Positions 7,434 through 17,793 of a stretch of DNA of 24,980 nucleotides are shown here, piece by piece; the first letter of the stretch is position 1, and each line of letters starts with the position of its first letter. Origin of the DNA: DATKRB01 sp036501425 (GTDB taxonomy: Bacteria > Actinomycetota > Acidimicrobiia > Acidimicrobiales > RAAP-2); the NCBI GenBank assembly GCA_036501425.1, contig DASYAI010000023.1:1-24980 (forward strand). The letters run 5' to 3'. The translations under genes were made by a program, and so were the position numbers. The notes under the pieces are model-generated. The model saw only the letters and a program-made list of their open reading frames with translations, had not been told where the DNA came from and searched no databases.

Positions 7434-7521
7434 TGTTCCACACCTGTGGACCCACTTGTGGATCAACCCCGCCCCGGCCCGGGGGAGGAGCAGGTGAACG
7501 AGACCGACGGGTTGTGGACAC
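7434..7521. promoter_or_regulatory. DnaA-box cluster at the dnaA promoter/start (possible oriC part)
   Basis: Four 9-mers resemble the DnaA box TT(A/G)TCCACA on one strand or the other: TGTTCCACA (7434-7442, 7/9), TGTGGACCC (7445-7453, 7/9), TGTGGATCA (7457-7465, 8/9) and TGTGGACAC (7513-7521, 8/9, inside the dnaA coding start). This suggests DnaA autoregulation and/or an origin in the divergent rpmH/dnaA gap. Confidence 0.6.
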
Positions 7522-8897
7522 GCTGTGTCGCCTCCCTCCGTGACCAGGTCTCCGAAGCCACCTGGCAGATGTGGCTGTCGGGGCTGCACCCGGTTTCCTT
7601 CGAGGACGGGGTCTTCGTGCTCGGGGTGCCCAACGCCCTGGTCCGCGAGCGGGTCGAGTCCCGCTTCCTGCCCCTGATCGAGGACACCCTGGTCAACGAG
7701 GCCGGCGTGGCCGTGACGACCCGCTTGCGGATCGAGCGGCCCGATGCCCACGAGAGCCCGGGCGCCGGGCCGGGCCCGCCGATCGCGCCTGCGTACGACG
7801 AGCCTCATGACCGGGGCCTCCGGCCGGCGGCCACGACCACCCGGGTCGCGCCGTCCCGGGACACCGTCGCCGTCTCGCTCGACCCGCGTTTCACCTTCGA
7901 CACCTTCGTCGCCGCCTCGTCGAACCGGCTGGCCCACGCGGCCGCGCAGGCGGTGGCCGAGACGCCCGGCCGCTCCTACAACCCGCTGTTCGTCTACGGC
8001 GACTCCGGACTGGGCAAGACCCACCTCCTCCACGCCATCGGCAACTACGTGGAGGAGAACTTCCCCCAACGCAAGGTCCTCTACGTCACCACCGAGACCT
8101 TCATGAACGACTTCGTGGACTCGTTGCGGATGTCGACCACCATCGCCTTCAAGCGCCGCTACCGCGAGTGCGACGTCCTCCTGATCGACGACGTGCAGTT
8201 CATGGAGAACAAGGAGGGGCTCCAGGAGGAGTTCTTCCACACCTACAACGACCTCCACGGCGCCTCCAAGCAGATCGTGCTCACCTCGGACCGGCCTCCC
8301 CGCTCCATCGAGACCCTCGAGGACCGTCTGCGCAGCCGCTTCCTGTCCGGGCTGATCACCGAGATCGATCCACCCGACCTCGAGACCCGCCTGGCCATCT
8401 TGCGCTCCAAGGCCGAGGCGGACCACGACGACATCCCCCACGACGTGCTCGAGTTCATCGCCGTCCACGTGAAGAACAACATCCGCGAGCTCGAAGGGGC
8501 GCTGATCCGGGTCACCGCGTTCGCCACCCTCAGCCACGAGCCGATCTCCCTCGACGTCGCCGAACGGGTCCTTTCCGACATCGTCTCGGCCGAGGAGCCC
8601 CGCCGCATCACCCCCCAGATGATCCTGGACGCCACCGCCGCCAGCTACGGCTTCAGCGTGGACGCCATCTGCGGCCCGAGCCGCACCCGGCCCCTGGTCA
8701 CGGCCCGGCAGGTCGCCATGTACCTCGTTCGGAACCTGACCGACTACAGCTACCCGGCGATCGCCCGGGTCTTCGGTGGCCGGGACCACACCACGGTGAT
8801 CCACGCGGTCGACAAGATCAGCACCCAGATGAAGGAACGGCGCCAGATCTACGAGCAGGTCACCGAGCTCATCCACGAGATGCGCTCGGGCACCTGA
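7494..8897 (+). CDS. dnaA: Chromosomal replication initiator protein DnaA
   Basis: AAA+ initiator that binds DnaA boxes and melts oriC. Domain I (residues 1-80) opens NETDGLWTRCVASLRDQVSEATWQMWL. A short Pro/Gly-rich domain II covers about 85-125. Domain III has Walker A GDSGLGKT (169-176) and Walker B VLLIDD (228-233), with arginine-finger and sensor regions near RLRSRF and NNIRELEGALIRV. Domain IV contains the DNA-recognition motif GGRDHTTVIHAVDKI (428-442). The 467 aa length is normal. The GTG at 7494 was chosen for its GGAGG site 5 nt upstream and the standard N-terminus, although the frame is open further upstream. It is the first gene of the plus-strand replication operon. Confidence 0.97.
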   Translation: MNETDGLWTRCVASLRDQVSEATWQMWLSGLHPVSFEDGVFVLGVPNALVRERVESRFLPLIEDTLVNEAGVAVTTRLRIERPDAHESPGAGPGPPIAPAYDEPHDRGLRPAATTTRVAPSRDTVAVSLDPRFTFDTFVAASSNRLAHAAAQAVAETPGRSYNPLFVYGDSGLGKTHLLHAIGNYVEENFPQRKVLYVTTETFMNDFVDSLRMSTTIAFKRRYRECDVLLIDDVQFMENKEGLQEEFFHTYNDLHGASKQIVLTSDRPPRSIETLEDRLRSRFLSGLITEIDPPDLETRLAILRSKAEADHDDIPHDVLEFIAVHVKNNIRELEGALIRVTAFATLSHEPISLDVAERVLSDIVSAEEPRRITPQMILDATAASYGFSVDAICGPSRTRPLVTARQVAMYLVRNLTDYSYPAIARVFGGRDHTTVIHAVDKISTQMKERRQIYEQVTELIHEMRSGT

Positions 8898-9138
8898 CCC
8901 CTGTGGATCCCGCTGTCCAATCCCTGGGGAGGGCCACCGCCGACACTGGGGACGCCCGGCCGCTTTTCCCCAGCGGACCCGCCCAGACGGCCGGGCCCCG
9001 GCTCGGCCCGGTGGGCACCGGTGCGTGGCGGTGGACGGCCGAAGGGCGCCCACCAGCCGCGATGCATCCTGTCCACAATCCCCAGCCCTTATTACCGTTG
9101 AAGAGAGGAATTCTCTTGCTCTCCGGAAAGGACCTCGG
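8898..9138. promoter_or_regulatory. dnaA-dnaN intergenic region, candidate oriC
   Basis: In mycobacteria and streptomycetes oriC lies in this position. Here the gap is only 241 bp. It holds two DnaA-box-like 9-mers: TGTGGATCC (8902-8910, 7/9) and CTGTCCACA (9069-9077, 8/9). Next to the second is the least GC-rich stretch of the neighbourhood (about 9076-9120), which could be an unwinding element or dnaN promoter. A 6-bp hairpin AAGAGA/TCTCTT is at 9101-9117. Boxes are fewer than in known actinobacterial origins, so the call is tentative. Confidence 0.5.
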
Positions 9139-10257
9139 GTGAAATTCCGATCCGAACGCGATTCCCTCGTCGAGGCACTGAGCACCGCCGGCCGGGCCGT
9201 CGGGTCCCGGGGCACGTCCTCGCCGGTCCTGTCCGGGCTGCTGCTGCGCTGCGCCGGTAACCGGTTGACGGCCACCGGTACCGACCTCGACCTCACCATC
9301 CGGGTCCAACAGGAGGTCATCGGGATCGACGACGGCACCTGTGTCGTTCCGGCCCGGCTGACCGCCGACATCGTGCGCTCCCTGGAGCCGGGGGCGGTGA
9401 CGCTCGAGGGCAACGAGGAGAAGGTGGAGATCACCGCGGCGCGCTCGCACTTCGGGCTGCGGGCCTTTCCGGCGGTGGAGTTCCCCGCCGTGTCCCAGGA
9501 CGTCGGCGGCGGGGTGGAGCTGCGGGCCCAGATCCTGGCCGAGGGCCTGCGCCAGGTGGTGCGGGCCGCGTCGAACGACGACGCCCGTCCCTTGCTGACG
9601 GGGGTGTTGCTCACCAATTTCGAGGGCGACGTGCGGCTGGTGGCCACCGACTCGTACCGCCTGGCCCTGCGGGACCTCGAGGGCACGAAGGGTGCCGCCC
9701 CCGACGAGGACGTCCTGGTGCCGGCTCGGGCGTTGGCGGAGCTCCAGCGCCTGCCGGCCCCGCCGGCGGGGGAGGGGGACCAGGTCCCGATGGTCGAGGT
9801 GGCGGTGGGGCCCCACGAGATCACCTTCGTCCGGGGACCGGTGCGCATCAGCACCAGGTTGCTCGACGGGACCTATCCCGACTACCGCCAGCTGATCCCC
9901 GACCACTACCCCAACGTGCTGCACCTGGGGAAGGAGTCCCTGGTGAGCGCGCTGCGCCGGGTTCGCTTGCTGGTTCGGGACAACACCACCCCGGTGCGCC
10001 TGGCGATGCGCCAGGGTGGGGTCGACCTGACGGTGGTGTCCAACGAGGTCGGGGACGCCAGCGAGACCGTCGACGGCGATTTCACCGGCGACGAGCTGGT
10101 GATCGCCTTCAACCCGTCCTACCTGATCGACGGCGTCGAGGCGGTGGTGGGGGACGAGGTGGTGATCGAGACCGCCGATGCGTCGCGCCCGGCGACGGTG
10201 CGCGGCGCCGAGGACGACCACTATCGCTACCTGCTCATGCCGGTCCGGGTCTCCTGA
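9139..10257 (+). CDS. dnaN: DNA polymerase III beta subunit (sliding clamp)
   Basis: Ring-shaped processivity clamp for the replicative polymerase. The 372-aa protein has three clamp repeats: it opens KFRSERDSLVEALSTAGRAV, has the mid-domain LATDSYRLALRDLE-type motif (VATDSYRLALRDLEG) that is diagnostic of DnaN, and ends YRYLLMPVRVS, the usual C-terminal M-P-V/M-R motif. The GTG at 9139 was chosen for the AAAGGA site about 6 nt upstream and the standard start. A longer in-frame start at 9025 would add sequence with no family match. recF follows after 13 nt. Confidence 0.97.
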   Translation: MKFRSERDSLVEALSTAGRAVGSRGTSSPVLSGLLLRCAGNRLTATGTDLDLTIRVQQEVIGIDDGTCVVPARLTADIVRSLEPGAVTLEGNEEKVEITAARSHFGLRAFPAVEFPAVSQDVGGGVELRAQILAEGLRQVVRAASNDDARPLLTGVLLTNFEGDVRLVATDSYRLALRDLEGTKGAAPDEDVLVPARALAELQRLPAPPAGEGDQVPMVEVAVGPHEITFVRGPVRISTRLLDGTYPDYRQLIPDHYPNVLHLGKESLVSALRRVRLLVRDNTTPVRLAMRQGGVDLTVVSNEVGDASETVDGDFTGDELVIAFNPSYLIDGVEAVVGDEVVIETADASRPATVRGAEDDHYRYLLMPVRVS

Positions 10258-10270
10258 GGGCTCGGACGCG

Positions 10271-11359
10271 GTGACCCTGATCCAGCTCGGGCTGCAGGAT
10301 TTCCGGCTGTTCGGGGAGGTGTCGTTCGCGCCCGATCCGGGGGGCACGACGGTGATCACCGGCCCCAACGGCACCGGCAAGACCACCCTGCTCGAGGCGG
10401 TGGCGTATCTCGGTACCCAGCGGTCGTTCCGGGGCGCGCCGCGCGACGTGCTGGTGCGGGCGGGGGCCGACCGGGCGATCGTGCGGGCCCAGCTGGTACG
10501 CGACGAGCTGCCGGTGCTGGTGGAGTGCGAGATCGGGGCCCAGGGGCGCGCCCGCACCCAGGTGAACCGGCAGCTCGTCCGCTCGCGGCGGGGGTTGGCC
10601 GACGCCGCGCCGACCACGGTGTTCAGTCCCGAGGACCTGGTGGTGGTGCAAGGTGGTCCCGGACCCCGGCGCGAGCTGCTCGACGATGCCCTCGCGGTGG
10701 TCGACCGCCAGGCCGCGACCCGGATCGACGAGGTCGAGCGGGCCTTGCGACAGCGTGCCGCGCTGCTCCGCCAGGCCGGCGGCCGGCTCGGGCCGGAGGT
10801 CGAGCTGAGCCTCGAGGTATGGGACGACCGTCTGGACGCCGCGGGGACGGCGTTGGTCGAGGCCCGTGAGTCGCTGCTCGACGCGCTCGCGCCGTTGGTC
10901 AGCCGGCGGTACCAGCGCCTGGCCGCCGCCGGGCGCGCCGGCGCCGAGCAGCGCGACCATTCGGTGACGATGCGCTACGTCCGGTCGTGGTCGGGAGGGT
11001 TGGGCGAGGCGTTGCGGGCGGCCCGGCCCGACGACGTCCGCCGGGCGGTGAGCACGGTGGGTCCCCACCGCGACGACTTGGCCATCGCCCTCGACGGTCG
11101 CGACACCCGTCACCAGGCGTCCCAGGGCGAGCAGCGCAGCATGGCCATCGCCCTGCGGTTGGCGGTGCACGAACTGGTGACCGCCGTCCGGGGGCGGCCG
11201 CCGATCCTGCTGCTCGACGACGTCTTCTCCGAGCTGGACCCGGCGCGCAGCCGGGCCCTGGTCGAGCTGTTGCCGGCCGGCCAGGCGCTGGTGACCACCG
11301 CGTCGCCCCTGCCCCCCGGGGTCGAGGTGGGAGCGGTGGTCGTGGCGGGGGAGCTGTGA
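10271..11359 (+). CDS. recF: DNA replication and repair protein RecF
   Basis: SMC-like ATPase that helps load RecA at gaps during recombinational repair. The N-terminus TLIQLGLQDFRLFGEVSF is typical. Walker A GPNGTGKT is at 31-38, the ABC-type signature is SQGEQRSMAIALRLA (about 283-297) and Walker B is ILLLDDVFSELD (Asp316/Asp317). The 362 aa length is standard. The GTG start follows the dnaN stop by 13 nt. The stop overlaps the start of the next gene (GTGA). Confidence 0.96.
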   Translation: MTLIQLGLQDFRLFGEVSFAPDPGGTTVITGPNGTGKTTLLEAVAYLGTQRSFRGAPRDVLVRAGADRAIVRAQLVRDELPVLVECEIGAQGRARTQVNRQLVRSRRGLADAAPTTVFSPEDLVVVQGGPGPRRELLDDALAVVDRQAATRIDEVERALRQRAALLRQAGGRLGPEVELSLEVWDDRLDAAGTALVEARESLLDALAPLVSRRYQRLAAAGRAGAEQRDHSVTMRYVRSWSGGLGEALRAARPDDVRRAVSTVGPHRDDLAIALDGRDTRHQASQGEQRSMAIALRLAVHELVTAVRGRPPILLLDDVFSELDPARSRALVELLPAGQALVTTASPLPPGVEVGAVVVAGEL

Positions 11360-11739
11360 GCCCCCCCGCCCCCGGTCCCCGCCCGGCTCGCCGGGCCGGA
11401 TCGGGGGGCCCGGGTCGCCGGAGTGGGGGACCCCGGACCCCGGACCCCGGACCCCGGCCGCTCGGAGAGCTGCTCGGTCGGGCGATGGACCGTCTCGGCG
11501 GGGGGACCACGACGACGACCCTGGCGACGTTGTTCGGGCACTGGGAGGCGATCGCCGGGACCACCCTGGCTCCCCACGTCCGGCCGGTGCGGCTGCACGG
11601 CGGGACGTTGGTGGTGGCGGCCGACCATCCGGCCTGGGCGACCAAGGTGCGCTCCCTGGGGGCCCAGCTGCTGGACCGGGTGGGGGAGCAGACCGGCGCC
11701 CGGCCGGCCCGGCTCGATGTGGTGGTGCGCTCCTTTTGA
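11356..11739 (+). CDS. DUF721 protein, DciA-like helicase-loading factor
   Basis: 127-aa member of the DUF721/DciA family, placed between recF and gyrB as in many actinobacteria. DciA proteins help load the replicative DnaB helicase. The family core runs from PLGELLGRAMDRLG (about residue 35) through FGHWEAIAGTTLAPHVRPVRL to LVVAADHPAWATKVRSLGAQLL. The first 33 residues are Pro/Gly/Arg-rich and disordered. The GTG at 11356 overlaps the recF stop and has a GGGGGAG site, so translation is probably coupled. An ATG at 11485 is a possible shorter start but would truncate the conserved PLGELLGRA helix. Function is inferred from family and position. Confidence 0.85.
   Translation: MSPPAPGPRPARRAGSGGPGRRSGGPRTPDPGPRPLGELLGRAMDRLGGGTTTTTLATLFGHWEAIAGTTLAPHVRPVRLHGGTLVVAADHPAWATKVRSLGAQLLDRVGEQTGARPARLDVVVRSF
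11429..11456 (+). repeat. Heptanucleotide tandem repeat (GACCCCG)x4 inside the DUF721 gene
   Basis: Four exact, uninterrupted copies of GACCCCG lie in the 5' third of the coding region. The unit length is not a multiple of three, so gain or loss of one copy would shift the reading frame. Confidence 0.85.
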
Positions 11740-11765
11740 AGCGCCCCAGGTCGGGGCCGGTCGGG

Positions 11766-11771
11766 TAGAAT
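11766..11771 (+). promoter_or_regulatory. Possible -10 element of a gyrB promoter
   Basis: TAGAAT fits the actinobacterial -10 pattern TAnnnT and lies 117 nt upstream of the gyrB start, in the 148-bp gap after the DUF721 gene. No good -35 box at the right spacing is visible. Confidence 0.35.
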
Positions 11772-11887
11772 GAGTTGTCCCCACCGAACGGACCGGTCCG
11801 CACCTGGCGGGCCGTGACCGGCGGTGCGGGCGTCCGATCGAGGGCTTTGGAAGGGCGCGCCCGTGGAAGTGACCGTGGAGCAGCACA

Positions 11888-13810
11888 TTGGCCGTTGAGA
11901 GCACGTCCTACGACGCCAACGACATCACCGTCCTCGAAGGGCTGGACCCGGTCCGGATCCGGCCGGGCATGTACATCGGCTCGACCGGGCCGACCGGGTT
12001 GCACCACCTGGTGTGGGAGGTGGTGGACAACGCGGTCGACGAGGCGATGGCCGGTCACTGCACCCTGATCGAGGTCGACCTGCTGGCCGACGGCGGGTGC
12101 CGGGTGAGCGACGACGGCCGGGGCATCCCGGTGGACCGCCACCCCCAGTACCCCGACCGCACCGCGGCCGAGCTGGTGCTCACCACCCTGCACGCCGGGG
12201 GCAAGTTCGGCGGCAGCGGCTACAAGGTGTCGGGCGGCCTGCACGGGGTGGGGGTGTCGGTGGTCAACGCCCTGTCCAGCCGGCTGGTGCTCGAGATCGA
12301 CCGCGAGGGCAACCACCACCGGCTGGAGTTCGCCGACGGCGGGGTGCCCCAGGGACCGATGCAGGTGACCGGGCCGGCGCCGCGGGGCCGGACCGGTACC
12401 ACGGTCACCTTCTGGCCCGACGGGTCGATCTTCGAGGAGGTCGAGTTCCGGGCCCAGACCATCAGCGAGCGCCTGCAGGTGATGGCCTTCCTCAACCGGG
12501 GGCTCGAGATCCGCTTCACCGACCAGCGTCCGGGCGGAGCCAAGCGCGAGGTGTTCAAGTACAACGGCGGGATCGTCGACTACGTCAAGCACCTCAACGC
12601 GTCCAAGGAGTCGTTGTTCAAGAAGGTCGGCTCCTACCAGCAGGCCGAGGCGGGGCAGGAGGTGGCGGTCGCCCTCCAGTGGAACACCGGGTTCCACGAA
12701 GGGATCTTCTCGTTCGCCAACGGCATCTCGACCACCGAGGGGGGCATGCACGAGGAGGGCTTCAAGCGCGCCCTGACCTCGGTGGTGAACCGCTACGCCC
12801 GGTCGCGCAACCTCCTCAAGGAGAAGGAGGAGAACCTCGACGGCAAGGACATCCGCGAAGGGCTCACCGCCATCGTGTCGGTCCGGCTGACCGACCCCCA
12901 GTTCGAGGGGCAGACCAAGGCCAAGCTCGGGAACGTCACCATCCGCTCGCTGGTGGACCGAGCGACCAACGAGAAGCTGGCCGAGTGGCTGGAGGAGAAC
13001 CCGACCGAAGCCAACCAGATCGTGAAGAAGTCGCTGCTCGCCGCCCGGGCCCGGGTCGCGGCCCAGCAGGCGCGCGACCTCACCCGGCGCAAGTCCGGCC
13101 TCGACGGCGCCGGCCTGCCCGGCAAGCTGATCGACTGCTCGTCGCGCAACGCCCGCGAGTGCGAGCTGTTCATCGTGGAGGGAAACTCGGCCGGCAGCTC
13201 GGCCAAGGACGCCCGCGACCCGAGGACCCAGGCGATCCTCCCCATCCGGGGCAAGATCCTCAACGTCGAGCGGGCCCGCATCGACAAGATGCTGAAGAAC
13301 ACCGAGATCCAGGCGCTCATCGCGGCGATCGGCGCCGGGCTCGCCGAGGACTTCGACGTGACCAAGATCCGCTACCACAAGGTGATCATCCTGGCCGACG
13401 CCGACGTGGACGGGAGCCACATCCGGACCCTCCTGCTCACCTTCTTCTTCCGCCAGATGAAGATGCTCGTCGAGGGCGGGTTCGTCTACGTGGCCCAGCC
13501 GCCGCTCTACTCCACGCTGGTGGGCAAGGAGAAGGTGTACCTGAAGGACGACATGGCCAAGGACGCGTTCGTCGCCGAGCACCCGGACCACAAGCAGGAC
13601 TTCCAGCGGTTGAAGGGTCTGGGCGAGATGGACTTCGGCGAGCTGCGCGAGACCACCATCGACCCGACCCGCCGGTCGCTGCTCCAGATCAACGTCGAGC
13701 AGGCCGCCCTGGCCGACGACGTCTGCTCGGTGCTGATGGGCGACGACGTCGAGCTGCGGCGGCACTTCATCCAGACCAACGCGAAGGACGTGCGCTTCCT
13801 CGACATCTGA
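11888..13810 (+). CDS. gyrB: DNA gyrase subunit B
   Basis: ATPase/TOPRIM subunit of gyrase, which introduces negative supercoils. The GHKL ATPase opens VLEGLDPVRIRPGMYIGST, with EVVDNAVDEAMAG and GGLHGVGVSVVNALS. The transducer ends near residue 400. The TOPRIM domain has EGNSAGSSAKDARD (431-444), QAILPIRGKILNVE and the metal site DADVDGSHIRTL. The C-terminus ends NAKDVRFLDI. At 640 aa it lacks the large proteobacterial insert. The start is TTG: an in-frame stop lies at 11870-11872 and no ATG or GTG comes before TTG 11888, which has a GGAG site 7 nt upstream. Oddly, the usual EGDSAGG motif has Asn at the Asp position (N433). Confidence 0.97.
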   Translation: MAVESTSYDANDITVLEGLDPVRIRPGMYIGSTGPTGLHHLVWEVVDNAVDEAMAGHCTLIEVDLLADGGCRVSDDGRGIPVDRHPQYPDRTAAELVLTTLHAGGKFGGSGYKVSGGLHGVGVSVVNALSSRLVLEIDREGNHHRLEFADGGVPQGPMQVTGPAPRGRTGTTVTFWPDGSIFEEVEFRAQTISERLQVMAFLNRGLEIRFTDQRPGGAKREVFKYNGGIVDYVKHLNASKESLFKKVGSYQQAEAGQEVAVALQWNTGFHEGIFSFANGISTTEGGMHEEGFKRALTSVVNRYARSRNLLKEKEENLDGKDIREGLTAIVSVRLTDPQFEGQTKAKLGNVTIRSLVDRATNEKLAEWLEENPTEANQIVKKSLLAARARVAAQQARDLTRRKSGLDGAGLPGKLIDCSSRNARECELFIVEGNSAGSSAKDARDPRTQAILPIRGKILNVERARIDKMLKNTEIQALIAAIGAGLAEDFDVTKIRYHKVIILADADVDGSHIRTLLLTFFFRQMKMLVEGGFVYVAQPPLYSTLVGKEKVYLKDDMAKDAFVAEHPDHKQDFQRLKGLGEMDFGELRETTIDPTRRSLLQINVEQAALADDVCSVLMGDDVELRRHFIQTNAKDVRFLDI

Positions 13811-13865
13811 GGGGACGCGGAGAGAGGGTCCCGATGCACGATCCCAGTCCGACGAGGTTGACGTC

Positions 13866-16394
<2,529 letters not shown>

Positions 16395-16395
16395 G

Positions 16396-16421
16396 CCCGA
16401 AGTCGAAGCCCGAAGCCGAAG
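16396..16421. repeat. Two tandem 13-bp units just after gyrA
   Basis: CCCGAAGTCGAAG (16396-16408) and CCCGAAGCCGAAG (16409-16421) are tandem and differ at one base. The array begins directly after the gyrA stop codon. No function is evident. Confidence 0.6.
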
Positions 16422-16436
16422 CCCGTACGGAGTCGG

Positions 16437-16476
16437 GGCCGCCGGGCGGTGCACGCGGCGCCGGTGGCGGTCGGCC
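16437..16476. terminator. Possible bidirectional terminator between gyrA and the RodZ-like gene
   Basis: An 8-bp GC stem with one bulged base (16437-16444 with 16468-16476) fills the gap between two convergent stop codons. It has no T-run, so the call rests on position and symmetry only. Confidence 0.35.
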
Positions 16477-17637
16477 TCAGCCGGTGGAGCGGAACGTCAT
16501 CGAGAACGGCGCCGCCGGCGGCACGTAGTTCGACGGCGGTTGGTTTCCCACGGTGACCGCCACCCGGGCCGCCGACGAGCCGATCTCCAGCGCCAGCCCC
16601 TGTTGGTGCACGGTGAAGGGCTGCTTGTCACCGGCCTGCACGATGCCGGCGAAGAGGGAGTCCGACGAGCCGGGCAACGTCGCCGAGACCCAGGTCGCGC
16701 TGCCCACCGCCGACACGGTGACCTCGAAGGACTTGGCCCGCACGGCGAAGGTGGCGGATCCCGAGGTCGCCGACACCTGGGTGAAGACGTCGGGGCTGGT
16801 CGTGGTGGTCGATCCGGGCGCGGTGGTCGTGGTGGTCGGCGCCGAGGTGGGCGACGTGGTGATGCCCAGCTTCTGGAGCCACTGGGGCCGGACGCGGTTG
16901 ACCACGATGCCGGCGATGCCGACCACGAGCGCCAGTGCCAGCACCGTGACCAGCACTCGCAGGACCAATGAACCGCCCGATCGCTCCTGGGGCGTCATTC
17001 CGATCACCGGCAGCGGACCGGTCTCGTCGAACACCCGGGGCACCTGGGCGGTGGGCGGATCCTCGCCGCCGCCGTCCGTGATCGAGCCGCCCGGAAGCTC
17101 CACCCCGAGCCCGACCCCGGTGCTGGCGACGGCTCCGGTGGCCGGTGTGGCTCCGGTGGCCGGAGCGGCGCCGTGGCCGCCGACCGGTAGGTCGCCGGTC
17201 CCCGGAAGTGCCCATCGGGCGCCCACCGCGGGGATGGTGGCGGTGTCGTCGGGATTGCCGACGGACCCGGAGGGGCCCGCCGGCCAACTGGCCGGGTGTA
17301 GCGGGGCGCCGGCGTGGACGTTGACCACCGCCGCCGCGGCGGCACTGCTGGGCCAGTGCTCGATCAGCACCAGGGCGTACGCGGCCCCCGGAAGGCCCAG
17401 AAAATCGGCGTACCGGCGCAGCACCTTGACGGTGTGGATGCGGTCGGGCAGGCGGTCGACCGTTCCCGCCTCCAACGCCTCGAGGGAGTCGGCCGGGACG
17501 CCCATCGCCGCGCTCACCTCGGGGACCGACAGACCCTGCTGAGTCCGTTCCCGGCGCAGGAACCTCCCGATCTCGGGCACCGAGACAGGCTCCACCGCCT
17601 CCTCGCGGCGGGACGCTCCATCACGATGCAGGATCAC
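16477..17637 (-). CDS. RodZ-like membrane-anchored helix-turn-helix protein
   Basis: 386-aa bitopic protein. An N-terminal HTH of the RodZ/HTH_25 type is at about residues 20-90 (IGRFLRRERTQQGLSVPEVSAAMGVPADSLEALE, then a YADFLGLP helix). A long Ala/Gly/Pro-rich linker covers 100-220. One transmembrane helix is at about 223-247. A Thr/Ser-rich spacer is at 262-282, followed by a C-terminal beta domain of DUF4115 type (290-386, SATFAVRAKSFEVTVSA..QPFTVHQQGLALEIGSSAARVAVTVG). RodZ links the actin-like MreB to the cell wall in rod-shaped bacteria, but no mre genes are visible here, so its role is open. The GTG at 17637 has an AGGAAGGGG ribosome site. It lies 156 nt downstream of signal peptidase I. 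Confidence 0.82.
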   Translation of the reverse strand: MILHRDGASRREEAVEPVSVPEIGRFLRRERTQQGLSVPEVSAAMGVPADSLEALEAGTVDRLPDRIHTVKVLRRYADFLGLPGAAYALVLIEHWPSSAAAAAVVNVHAGAPLHPASWPAGPSGSVGNPDDTATIPAVGARWALPGTGDLPVGGHGAAPATGATPATGAVASTGVGLGVELPGGSITDGGGEDPPTAQVPRVFDETGPLPVIGMTPQERSGGSLVLRVLVTVLALALVVGIAGIVVNRVRPQWLQKLGITTSPTSAPTTTTTAPGSTTTTSPDVFTQVSATSGSATFAVRAKSFEVTVSAVGSATWVSATLPGSSDSLFAGIVQAGDKQPFTVHQQGLALEIGSSAARVAVTVGNQPPSNYVPPAAPFSMTFRSTG

Positions 17638-17793
17638 GCTGCCCCTTCCTCGAACCCCCAGCGCATCGTACCGGTGGTCGCGCGAGTCGAGGCCGCACGC
17701 CGGACCGGCCGGCGGCCTGGCGGAGCGCCGGATCCGGGAGACGACGGGCCGTGCCGGGCCCAGACGCGGTACAGATCAGCGGAGCGCCAGAGA

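Noticed and set aside
6876..7493. Upstream extension of the dnaA frame by about 206 codons
   Set aside because: It overlaps rnpA and rpmH on the other strand, lacks DnaA similarity, and the GTG at 7494 has a proper ribosome site.
8460..8480. parS-like GTCCACGTGAAGAAC inside dnaA
   Set aside because: Only one half matches parS; it encodes a conserved DnaA segment (VHVKNN), so it is probably coincidental.
7113..9854. A 913-codon open frame on the minus strand across dnaA and dnaN
   Set aside because: It lies opposite two certain genes, its translation is compositionally odd (Val/Gly/Asp/Arg-rich), and only its last 44 codons (rpmH) are real.
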